Shown: in pieces, positions 50,800 through 63,254 of the stretch
Numbering within the stretch: the stretch's first letter is position 1
Layout of the letters: every line of letters begins with the position of its first letter
Origin: Sapria himalayana
Lineage: Eukaryota; Streptophyta; Magnoliopsida; Malpighiales; Rafflesiaceae
NCBI GenBank assembly: GCA_029783825.1
Contig: JAREIK010018595.1
Coordinates: 1-64,000 of the forward strand
Direction: 5' to 3'
DNA: 64,000 bases
Notes under the pieces: generated by a model
Seen by the model: the letters and a program-made list of their open reading frames with translations, nothing else
Told to the model about the DNA's origin: nothing
The model's database searches: none
Made by a program: the position numbers and the translations under genes

Positions 50800-51362
50800 C
50801 TAAAAATATTTTTTGATAATCTATTTGTATAACCAAATATTTTTTCTTTATTAATATTTTCATGTAAGTGCATGAAAAGAAATATTAAAAGGCTGGGGAT
50901 GCAGCAGTAGCACAATAACAGAGGTCTCACTGATAGAACTTCTTGTCGAAATTGGAGCAGAGCCTGACCCGTCTCATGATCCGACCCGCTCCGGTTAAAT
51001 GAACCGAGAAAAATTTTAATATAAAATGTTTTGTAATTTTATTTTCGGGTGGCTGTTTTTGCACCCGTGGAACTGTTCATCATTTCTCTCACTTCTCTCT
51101 GTGAGATTTATCGTGACTATTCTGTGTGTTGCATACTGTAAGACATTTCTGTTGCTTTAATCTGTAATGTATAAGCATTTTCTGGTAGATTTAGCTAGTC
51201 GTACTGAGGGACTAGTGAACCACATTATTTTCGGTATTTATTTCTCATTTTTTGATTCTATCATGGATGGTTGTTGAATTGTGATATATATATTGCTTGT
51301 TTATGTTGTTTCTGTGTTTTTGCATCTCAATCTCACTACCGTGGAATTACAATTGCCCACCA
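50800..51362 (-). mobile_element. LTR-like retrotransposon fragment or solo LTR
   Basis: Non-satellite block which, on the minus strand, starts TGGTGGGCAATTGTAATTCC and carries GTGGTTCACTAG and TCAGTACGACTAGC. It matches the fragment at 5,311-5,672 and extends about 200 bp further, through GGTTCATTTAACCGGAGCGG and an A/T-rich tail. The satellite on the two sides shares ATATACA-like words, but I could not fix a clean target duplication. No protein-coding domain is visible; the short reverse-strand frame starting at 50,930 is chance. The single-LTR-length structure suggests a solo LTR, but the exact right end is uncertain by about 20 bp. Confidence 0.6.
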
Positions 51363-51507
51363 ATTATATATTGTATATTGGTTTAATGGATCGATTTTTT
51401 AGGGTTTTTGTCGTTTAGGAGTTTAGCAATTTATGTTTTAAGGCATTTAGTGGTATATAGGTTTTATTTATATAAAAAAATAAAAATTTTTTTTTGATTT
51501 TTTTTAG

Positions 51508-51537
51508 ATTTTCAAAGGTTATATAACCTTTGAAAAT
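51508..51537. repeat. 30-bp perfect palindrome, lengthened centre
   Basis: The core is GGTTATATAACC instead of GGTTATAACC. Two extra central bases leave the dyad perfect. Confidence 0.9.
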
Positions 51538-52462
51538 AAAATAATTTTTAAAATCTTTTGAAATGTGAATACCATGTATAATTATATTAATCTTATTAAT
51601 TATATATCATATAAATTCAATATAAATAATTTTAATGATATATATTATAATAATGATCAAAAATTAAATTAATAAACTATTAATAATAATATAAATATTA
51701 ATTAAAATACATTTACATAACACAAAATGATTCAAAATCAAATAAAAATATATTACTAAATAATAATATTTAATTTTTAAATTTTTCTATCTTTTTACTA
51801 GCTTATATTTTTTTATGATTAAAAATAAATTAGTTAAATAATATCTATCTCACTCGAAATTTATTTTGTAATTAATTTTTCTAAAAAATAAAATATAAAT
51901 AATTAAAATGAATATTTAAAATTATAATAAATAGAAATAAAAATGAGATTTATTATTTATTAAGTAGTATACAGCTGTTATAAGGTTAATGTATTTCGGG
52001 GTTTCGGGTTTTATGAGCTACTGATTTAAGTAAGTAAACATTTAGTGGTTTATAGGTTTTATTTAAAAAAGAAATAACAAAAAATTTATTTTTTGTATTC
52101 TTTCTCATTTTGTAAGATTAAAACCTTTGAAAATATAATAATTCTTAAACTTTTTTCAAAAGTGAATACAATATTTATTTATAATAATCATAATAATTAT
52201 ATATCATATAAATTCAATATAAACAATTGTATTCATAGATATTCTAATCATTATCAAAAAATAAATTAAAAATCTATTATGAATAAGATTGATATTACTT
52301 AAAATATAATATTAAAACATAAAATGATTCAAAAGCAAAGCAAAATATATTACTTAATAATAATTATTTGTTTTAAAATTTTTATTCTTTTTATTAGCTT
52401 ATCAATTTTTGATGAAAAATAATTTTTATAAATTATATTTTTAACTCATAATTTATTTTTTA

Positions 52463-52466
<4 letters not shown>

Positions 52467-52495
<29 letters not shown>
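52467..52495. repeat. (AT)n microsatellite in a satellite monomer
   Basis: About 14 AT units at the same subtype-specific position as 12,811 and 61,363. Confidence 0.9.
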
Positions 52496-52496
<1 letters not shown>

Positions 52497-54876
52497 CTTA
52501 ACAATCAAAATGAATTTTTTAAATTATAATGAAAACAAATAAAAATGAGATTTATTAATTATTATTTAGGGTATACCGGTTTAAAGGATTATCTATATAG
52601 GGGTATCGGGATTTTGTAGTTTAGTGAATACAATATTTAGTTATAATAATTATTAAATTTATATATCATATAAATTCAATATAAACATTTTTATTGATAA
52701 ATATTCTAATAATGATCAAAAAATAAATTTATAATAGATTATTAATAAGTTATATATCAATTAAAATATAATTACAAAACCTAAAATGATTCAGAAACAA
52801 AGTAAAATATATTACTATATAATATTTCTTTGTTTTTAATTTTTTTCTTCTTTTATTAAGTTTATCTATATTTTTTTGCTGAAAAATAAATTATATAAAT
52901 TATATTTGTATAACTTATAATTTATTCTGTAATTAATATTTATATAAAAATAAACAAATAAATAATTAAAATGAATATTTAAAAGTATATTGAAAAAAAT
53001 AAAAATGAGATTTATCATTTAAGATATACATGTTTAAAATATTTATCTATTTAGGGTTTTCGAGATTTATAATTAATTGATTTAAGTATTTAGTCATTTA
53101 ATGGTTTATAGGTTTTATTCAAACAATGAAAAATAAAAAATTTATTTTTGATATTTTTTCAAAATTTTAAAGGTTATAACATTTGAAAATATAATAATTT
53201 TATAATTTTTTAAAAATGTGAATACAATATTTAGTAATAATAAATATTATAACTATATATTATATAAACTAAATATAACCAATTTTATTGATAGATATGA
53301 TATCAATTATCAAAAAATAAATTAATAAACTATTATTAATATGATAGATATAAATTTAAATATAATTAAAAAACCGAAAATGATTCAAAATCTAAGTAAA
53401 TTTAATTACTAAATAATAATTTTTTTTTAGTTTTTGCATCATTTTATAAGCTTATATCTTTTTTTTGATGAAAAATATATTATTTAAATTATATTTGTAT
53501 CACTTATAATTTATTTTGTAATTACTATTTATATAAATTATTTAAATTATATTTAAGGTTTACGAGTTTTAAGGTTTAAGTATTTAGGGTCTTCGGGGTT
53601 TATGAGTTTAGATATTTATGTATTTAGGCATTTAATGGTTTATAAGTTTTATTTAAACAATGATATAACAAAAAAATTTTTTTTGTTATTTTTTCTCATT
53701 TTTGAAGGTTATAAACTTTGAAAATATAACAATTTTAAATTTTTTTTATATGTGAAAACTATATTTCGATATAATAATCTTATCATGTAAATTCAATATA
53801 AACAATTATATTAAAATATATTATATTAATGATCAAAAAATAAATTAATAAACTATTATTAATAAGATAAATATTATTTTAAATATATTTGCAAAACATA
53901 AATTTATTCAAAATCAAAGTAAACTATATTACAAAATAATTCTTTCTTTGATGTTTTGCTTCTTTTTATAAGTTTATATTTGTTGTTATTAAAAGTAAAT
54001 AATTTAAATTATATTTGGCTTCCTCATAATTAATTTTTAATTTATAATTCTATAAAAATAAAATAATAAATAATTAAAATGAATATTTAAAATTATAATA
54101 AAAACAAATAAAATAAAGATTTATTATTTATTATTAAATATATACTAGTTTAATGGTTTAAGTATTTAGCGGTTTTGAGGTTTAGTGATTTAAGTGTTTA
54201 GGCCTTTAGTGATTTATAGTTTTTATTTAAAGATTGAAAAAATAAAAAATTTAATTTTATAATTTTTAAAAATTTTTAAAGGTTATAACCTTTGAAATTA
54301 TAATAATTTTTAATTTTTTTTTAAATGTGAATATAATATTCAGTAATAATAATCTTAATACTTATATATAATGTAAACTCAATATAAATAATTTTATTAA
54401 TAGATATTATAATAATGATCAATACATTTATTAATAAACTATTATTAATAAGAATGATATTAATTAAAATATAATTGCAAAAACTAAAATGATTCAAAAT
54501 CAAAATAAAATATATTACAAAATAATATATTTTTGTCTTTAAAATTTTGCAAATTTTTATAAGCATATATATTATTTTTGATAAAAAATAAATTATTTAA
54601 ATAGATCTCTCTCACTAATAATTTATTTTGTAATTAATATTTCTATAAAAATATACTGATAAATAATTAAAATTAAAATTTAAAATTACACTTAATAAAA
54701 ATTAAATTGAGATTTATGATTTATTATTAATTTATCCCAATTTAATAGTTTAAGTATTTTGAAGTTTTGTCATTTAGGAGTTTAGCGATTTATGTTTTTA
54801 TGCATTTTGTGGTTTATATATTTATTTAAACAATAAAATAACAAAAAAAATTTGAAATTATTTGTCATTTTCATAG

Positions 54877-57800
54877 GTTATAACCTTTGAAAATATTATA
54901 AGATTTAAATTTTTTTGAAATGCGAATACAATATTTAGTTATAATAATTTTAATAATTATATATCATATAAATTCAATATAAACAATTTTATTGATAGAT
55001 ATTATAATAATGATCAAAAATTAAATAAATAAACTATTAATAATAAGATTAATATTTATTAAAAAATATTTACAAAACCCAAATTGATTCAAAATTAATG
55101 TACAAAATATTACTGGATAATAATTTTTAATTTTTAAATTTTTACTTCTTTTATAAGCATATATATTTTTTATTATTAAAAAAAATTATTTAAATTATAT
55201 TTGCCGCACTCATAATTTATTTTATATTAAATATTTCTATAAAAATAAACTAATAAATAATTAAAATGAATATATAAACTATAATAAATAGAAATTAAAA
55301 TTAGATTTATTAATTATTATGTATTATATAGTAGTTTAATGGTTTATGTAATTAGGTATCATGGGATTTAGGTGTTTACTTATTTAATTGTGTATGCATT
55401 TAGTGGTTTATATGTTTTATTTAAAAAATAAAATAACAAAAATATTATTTTTATTATTTTTTGATATTTTCAAATGTTATACCCTTTGAAAATATAATAA
55501 TTTTAAATTTTTTTCAAAAGTGAATTCAATATTTAGTTATAATAATAAATATATTTATATATCATATTTCAACATAAACAATTTTAGTGATAAATATTCT
55601 AAAAATGATTAAAAAATAAATTAATAATCTATTATTAATAAGATAGATTTCAATTAAAATAATATTACATAACATAAAATGATTCATAAGCAAAGTAAAA
55701 TATATTACGATATAATAAATTTTTGTTTTGAAATTTTTTTTTAAAAAAAGTTTATCTATATTTTTTTGATTAAAAATATTTTACATAAATTATTTTTGTC
55801 TAACTCATAATTTATTTTTTAATTAATATTTATATAAAAATAAAAAATTAATAATAAAATGAATATTACAAATTATAAAAAAAATGAGATTTATTATTTA
55901 TTATTTAGGGTATACCGGTTTAATTTAATTATATTTGTCTCTTTAATAATTTATTTTGTAATTAATATTTCTATAAAAATAAACTGATAAATAATTAAAA
56001 AAAAATTAAAATTATACTGAATAAAAATTAAAATGAGATTTATGTTTTATTATTAATGTATTCCAGTTTAATGGTTTATGTATTTTAAGGTTTTGTCATT
56101 TAGGAGTTTAACGAATTAGGTTTTTAGGTATTTAGTGATTTATAAGTTTTATTTAAACAATAAAATAACAAAAAAAATTGCAATATTTTGTCATTTTCAA
56201 AGGTTATAACCTTTGAAAATTTAATAATATTTAAAATTTTTTGAAATTTGAATACAATATTTATTTATAATAATTTTAATAATTCTATATCATATAAAAT
56301 AAATATAAACAATTTTATTGTTAGATATTATAATAATGATCAAAAATTAAATTAATAATCTATTAATAATAAGATAAATATTAATTAAAAAATATTTACA
56401 AAACCCAAATTGATGCAAAATTAAAGTAAAATATATTACTGGATAATAATTTTTAATTTTTAAATTTTTACTTCTTTTATAAGCGTATATATATTTTTTT
56501 ATTAAAAATAAATTATTTAAATTATATTTGTCGCACTCATAATTTATTTTGTAATAAATATTTCTATAAAGATTAACTAATAAATAATTAAAATGAATAT
56601 ATAAACTGTAATAAATAGAAATTAAAATTATATTTTTTAATTATTATGTATTATATAGCAGTTTAATGGTTTATGTATTTAGGTATTACGGGGTTTAGGT
56701 GTTTACTGATTTAATTGTGTATGCATTTAGTGAGTTATAGGTTTTATTTAAAAAATAAATTAACAAAACATTTATTTTTAATATTTTTTGATATTTTCAA
56801 AGGTTATAACCTTTGAAAATATAATTATCTTTAAATTTTTTTCAAAAGCAAATTCAATATTTAGTTATAAAAATCATTATATTTATATATCATATAAATT
56901 CAATATAAACAATTTTATTGATAAATATTCTAATAATGATCAAAAAATAAATTAATAATCTATTATAAATAAGATAGATATCAATTAAAATGTAATAACA
57001 AAACATAAAATGATTCCTAAGCAAAGTAAAATATATTACTATATAATAATTTTTTGTTTTGAAAATTTTTATTATTTTAAAAAGTTTGTCTATATTTTTT
57101 TGAATAAAAATAATTTACATAAATTATATTCTTCTAACTCATAATTTATTTTTTAATTAATATTTATATAAAAATAAAATATTAATAATTAAAATGAATA
57201 TTAAAAATTATAAAAAAAAATGAGATTTATTATTTATTATTTAGCGTATACCGGTTTAATTTAAGTTATATTTGTCACACTAATAATTTATTTTTAATTA
57301 ATATTTCTATAAAAATAAACTGATAAATAATTAAAATAAACATTTAAAATTATACTGAATAAAAAAAAAATTAGATTTATGATTTATTATTAATGTATAC
57401 CAGTTTAATGGTTTAAGTATTTTGATGTTTTGTCGTTTAGGAGTTTGGCAATTTATGTTTTTAGGTATTTAGTTATTTATATGTTTTATTTAAACAATAA
57501 AATAAGAAAAAAAATTGTAATTTTTTGTCTTTTTCCAATGTTATAACCTTTGAAAATTTAATAATATTTAAAATTTTTTGAAATTTGAATACAATATTTA
57601 GTTATAATAAATTTAATAATTCTATATCATATAAATTAAATATAAACATTTTTATTGATAGATATTATAATAATGATCAAAAATTAAATTAATAAACTAT
57701 TTATAATAAGATAGATATTAATTTAAAAATTTTTACAAAACCCAAATTGATTCAAAATTAAAGTAAAATATATTAGTTGATAATAATTTTTAATTTTTAA

Positions 57801-58160
57801 TAATACTTCTTTTATACTTATTTTTAAAGCATATATATTTTTTTGATTAAAAATATATTATTATAAATTATATGTGTTGCACTCATAATTTATTTTGTAA
57901 TAAAACTTTCTATAAAAATAAACTAATAAATAATTAAAATGAATATTTAAAATAATAATAAATTGAAATAAAAATTAAATTTATTAATTTTTGAGTAGTA
58001 TATAGGGGTTTAATGGTTTATGTATTTAGGCATTACGTGGTTTAGGAGTTTACTGATATAATTGTGTATGCATTTAGTGGTGTATAGGTTTTATTTATAA
58101 AATAAAAAAACAAAAAAATTATTTTTTTTATTTTTTCATATTTCCAAAGGTTATAAACCT
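54877..58160 (+). repeat. dimeric higher-order satellite repeat (~1.34 kb)
   Basis: Two monomer types alternate. Type a (landmarks about 54,888, 56,207, 57,545) has GAAATTTGAATAC-like downstream sequence and TAATAATATTTAAA. Type b (about 55,478, 56,807, 58,155) has GATATTTTCAAA before the palindrome and CATTATATTTATATATC after it. Like types recur every 1.32-1.35 kb and are more alike than neighbours. Confidence 0.75.
56791..56822. repeat. 32-bp perfect palindrome (reference example)
   Basis: ATATTTTCAAAGGTTA followed immediately by its exact reverse complement, with no spacer. This is the commonest form of the dyad present once per monomer, just after the octamer tract. Confidence 0.93.
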
Positions 58161-61100
58161 TTTGAAATATAATAATTTTTAAATTTTTTTTAAAAATGAA
58201 TTTAATATTTAGTTATAATAATCATTATATTTATATATCATATAAATTCAATATAAATAATTTTATTGATACATATTCTAATAATGATCAAAAAATAAAT
58301 TAATAATCTATAATTAATAAGATAGATATTAATTAAAAAAAAGATAAATATCAATTAAAATATAATTATTAAACCTAAAATGATTTCAAAGAAAAGGAAA
58401 ATATACTACTATATAATAATATTTTGTTTAAATATTTTTTTTTCTTTTAAAAAGTTTATCTATAATTTTTTGATGTAAAATAATATATATAAATTATATT
58501 TGTCTAACTCAATTTATTTTGTAATTAATATTTATATATAAATAAACAAATAAATAATTAAAATGAATATTTAAAATTATAATCAAAAAAATATAATATT
58601 TATTATTTATTATTTAGGGATACCGATTTAATTTAATTTAGATATGTCTCACTAATAATTAATTTTGTAATTAATATTTCTATAAAAATAAACTGATAAA
58701 TAATTAAAATAAAAATTTAAAATTATACTGAATAAAAATTAATATGAGATTTCGTATTTATTATTAATGTATACCATTTTAATGGTTTATGTATATAGAG
58801 GTTTTGTCGTTTAGGAGTTTAGCAATTTATGTTTTTTGGCATTTTGTGGTTTATAGGTTTTATTTAAAAAATAAAATAACAAAAAATATATATTTATTAT
58901 TTTTTGATATTTCAAAGGTTATAACCTTTCAAAATATAATAATTTTTAAATTTTTTTAAAAAGTTAATACATTCTTTCGTTATAATAATCATTATATTTA
59001 TATATCATATAAATTCAATATAAACAATTTTATTGATAAATATTCTAATAATGATCAAAAAATAAACTAATAATCTATTATTAATAAGATAGATATCAAT
59101 TAATATATAATTACAAACCTAAAATGATTCAGAAGCAAAACAAAATATATTACTATATAATAATATTTTGCTTTAAAATTTTTTTTATTTTAAAAAAGTT
59201 TATCTATAATTTTTTAATGAAAAACAATTTATATAAATTATATTTGTCTAACTCAATTTATTTTGTATTTAATATTTATATATAAATAAACAAATAAATA
59301 ATTTAAATGAATATTTAAAATTATAATGAAAAAAAATTGAGATTTATTATTTATTATATTGGGATACTGGTTTAATTTAATTTAGATCTGTCTCACTAAT
59401 AATTAATTTTGTAATTAATATTTCTATAAAAATAAACTGATAAATAATTAAAATAAAAATTTAAAATTATATTGAATAAAAATTATTATGAGATTTATTA
59501 TTTTTTATTAATGTATCCTAATTTAATGGAATAAGTATTTAGAGGTTTTGTCGTTTAGGAATTTATCAATTTATGTTTTTAGGATTTTAGTGGTTTATAG
59601 GTTTTATTTAAAAAATAAAATAACAATAAATATATTTTTATATTTTTTTAATATTTTTAAATGTTATAACCTTTCAAAATATTATAATCTTTTAATTTTT
59701 TTCAAAAGTGAATACAATCTTTAGTTATAATAATCATTATATTTATATATCAAATAAATTTAATATAATCAATTTTATTGATAAATATTCTAATAATGAT
59801 CAAAAAATAAATTAATAATCTATTATTAATAAGATAGATTTCAATTTAAAAAAAGATAGATATCAATTAAAATATAATTATAAAACCTAAAATGATTCAG
59901 AATCAAAGAAAAATATATTACTATATAATAATTTTTTGTTTAGAAATTTTTTTTTATTCTAAAAAGTTTATTTATAGTTTTTTGATTAAAAATAATATAA
60001 ATAAATTATATTTGTCTAACTCAATTTATCTTGTAAATAATATTTATATATAAATAAACAAATAAATAATTAAAATGAATATTTTAAATTATAATGAAAA
60101 AAATTAAGATTTATTATTTATTTTTTTGGGATACCGGTTTAATTTAAATTAGATATGTCTCACTAATAATTTATTTGTATTTAATATTTCTATAAAAATA
60201 AATGATAAATAATAATAAAAAATTTAAATTTATATTGAATAATAATTAAAATGAGATTTAAGATTTATTATTAATGTATACCAGTTTAATGGTTTATGTA
60301 TTTAGAGGTTTTGTAGTAAGAAGTTTAGCTATTTATGTTTTTAGGCTTTTTGTGGTTTATAGGTTTTATATAAAAAAATAAAAAAACGAAAAAAATTTCT
60401 ATAATTTGTTATCATTTTAATAGGTTATAACCTTTGAAAATATAATAATATTTACCAAATTTTTTAAATGTGAATACAATATTTAGTTATAATAATATTA
60501 ATAATTATATTTCATATAAATTAAATATAAACAATTTTATTGATAGATAATATAATAATGATTTAAAATAAAATTAATAAACTATTAATAATAAAATAGA
60601 TATTAATTAAAAAATATTTACAAAACCCAAATTGATTCAAAATTAAAGTAAAATATATTACTAGATAATAATTTTTAAATTTTTACATCTTTTATAAGCG
60701 TATATTTTTTTTTATTAAAAATAAATTAATTAAATTATATTTGTCGCACTCATACTTTATTTTGTAATAAATATTTCTATAAAAATAAACTAATAAATAA
60801 TTAAAATGAATATTTAAAATTATAATAAATAGAAAGAAAAATTTGATTTTTTAATTATTAAGTAGTATATAGAAGTTTAATGGTTTATGTATTTAGGCAT
60901 TACAGGGTTAAGGAGTTTACTGATTTAACTGCGTATTCATTTAGTGGTTTATAGTTTTTATTTAAAAATTAAAATAAAAAAAATTATTTTTATTATTTTT
61001 TGATATTATCAAAGGTTATAACATTTGAAAATATAATAATTTTTAAATTTTTTTCAAAAAGTGAATAAATATTTATTTATAATAATCATAATAATTATAT

Positions 61101-61362
61101 ATCATATAAATTCAATATAAACAATTTTTTTGATAGATATTCTAATAATTATAAAATAAATTAAAAAACTATTATGAATAACATTGATATTACTTAAAAT
61201 ATAATATCAAAACCTAAAATGATTTTAAAGCAAAGCAAAATATATTACTTAATAATAATTATTTGTTTTTAAATTTTTATTCTTTTTATGAGCTTATTTA
61301 TTTTTTGATGAAAAATAATTTTTATAAATTATATTTTTAAATCATAATTTATTTTATAATTA

Positions 61363-61381
61363 ATATATATATATATATATA
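61363..61381. repeat. (AT)n microsatellite in a satellite monomer
   Basis: About nine AT units at the same subtype-specific position as 12,811 and 52,467. Confidence 0.88.
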
Positions 61382-62631
61382 ACTAAAGAATCAAAATAAA
61401 TTTTTTAAATTATAATGAAACCAAATTAAAATGAGATTTATTAATTATTATTTAGGGTATACCAGTTTAAAGGATAATATTTATAGGGGTATCAAGATTT
61501 TGTAGCTTTGTGATTTAAGTGTTTAGGCATTAAGTGGTTTATAGGTTTTATTTAAACAATAAAATAACAAAACCTAAATTGATTCAGAAGCAAAGCAAAA
61601 TATATTACTATATAATAATTTTTTGCTTTAAAATTTTTTTTCTCTTAAAAGGTTTATCTATAATTTTTTGATGAAAAACAATTAATATAAATTATATTTG
61701 TCTAACTCAATTTATTTTGTAAATAATATTTATATATAAATAAACAAATAAATTATTAAAATGAATATTTACAATTATAATGAAAAAAAAGAGATTTATG
61801 TTTTATTATTTAAGGTATAGCGGTTTAATTTAAATTATATCTGTCTCACTAATAATTTTTTTTGTAATTAATATTTCTATAAATTAAATTGATAAATAAT
61901 TAAAATAAAAATTTAAAATTATACTGAATAAAATTTAAAATGTGATTTATGATTTATTATTAATGTATACGAGTTTAATGATTTAAGTATTTAGAGGTTT
62001 TGTCGTTAGGAGTTTAGCGATTTATGTTTTTAGGCTTTAAGTGGTTTATAGGTTTTATTTAAAAAAATAAAATAACAATAAAAATTTCTTTAATTTTTTT
62101 ATCATTTTCATAGGTTATAACATTTAAAAATATAATTATATTTAAAATTTGTTAAAATGTTAATACAATATTTTGGTATAAGAATATTAATAATTATATA
62201 TAATATAAATTTAATATAAATAATTTTATTGATAGATATTATAATAATGATCAAAAATTAAATTTAAAAACTATTAATATTAAGATAGATATTAATTTAA
62301 AAATATTTACAAAACCCAAATTGATTCAAAATTAAATTAACTTATATTACTTGATAATAATTTATAATTTTTAAATTTATACTTCTTTTATAAGCGTATA
62401 TTTTTATTTGATAAATAATATATTATTTAAATTTTATTTGTCCCGCTCAATTTATTTTGTAATAAATATTTCTAAATAAATATACTAATAAATAATTAAA
62501 ATGAATATTTAAAAATATAATAAATAGCAATAAAAAATAGATTTATTAATAATTAAGTATTATTTAGTTGTTTAATGGTTTATGTATTTAGGCATTACGG
62601 GATTTATAAGTTTAGTAATTTAACTTTATAT

Positions 62632-62639
62632 GCATTTAG
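62632..62639. repeat. target-site word flanking hAT copy 2
   Basis: GCATTTAG directly before the element; it is the exact complement of the CTAAATGC flanking copy 1. The partner duplication would lie beyond the window. Confidence 0.6.
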
Positions 62640-62839
62640 TATAGCTGCTCATGGGACTCGGAGATTAGCGACCTGACCCGAAGTCTTGTCCTGAAAGAAT
62701 TGGGTCTAAGAAAAATCCGTTAACTTTGACTTTTCCCGTCCCGTTCGGTGACATATTTTTTATTTTGGGACAGTTCCGGATCTTAAGTAATATCCATCTC
62801 GAGAACCGTTCCGTACTAAAAAACCAATTCTAGACCCAA

Positions 62840-62841
<2 letters not shown>

Positions 62842-62881
<40 letters not shown>
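62842..62881. repeat. (AT)20 microsatellite in the hAT leader
   Basis: About twenty AT units, expanded from the 15-bp tract at the same place in hAT copy 1 (27,168-27,182). Confidence 0.92.
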
Positions 62882-63254
62882 CATGAAGATGCCACCAATT
62901 CAGCTACTGCCCATCCAATTCCGATGCACCTATTGTTGTTCCGACGAGTTCCAGGCCACCTCATGTCGTTCCAGCCATGTTTAGTTAGGTCCAGACCTTG
63001 TCCGTCGCACTTCTGGTTGCCTCCACCGTGTCCCAGATGCCACCAGCCTTTTGGTTTGTTTTTTTGAAGAGAATTGAGTGATTAATTATTATTATTATGT
63101 GTCTCAGTCATTTTTGTTGAGTATTGGTTGTGGTGTTGTGGTTGGGCCGAATGAGTGGGCTGAATGTATTACAGTTAGTTTTGTAGAGCTTGCTTGTTTG
63201 AAATATTTATATGTATTTATGCTTAACATATCAGATTTATTAATGGCAATGCAG

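Larger units (their letters stand above)
51363..62639 (+). repeat. AT-rich satellite array, forward, segment 9
   Basis: Landmarks near 51,523, 52,120, 53,172, 53,712, 54,285, 54,888, 55,478, 56,207, 56,807, 57,545, 58,155, 58,922, 59,655, 60,427, 61,018 and 62,116. Around 54.9-58.2 kb, about 600-bp and 735-bp monomers alternate. Between 58.2 and 60.4 kb consecutive long monomers (about 735-775 bp) occur, two of which share a ~23-bp extra AAGATAGAT unit (58,318-58,365; 59,827-59,870). A deletion at about 61,565 joins AATAACAAAACC directly to the linker of another monomer. No gene seen. Confidence 0.92.

Noticed and set aside
50748..50930. 60-codon reverse frame at the LTR-like fragment as a gag or capsid remnant
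   Set aside because: It spans satellite and the A/T-rich end of the element and shows no recognisable motif.
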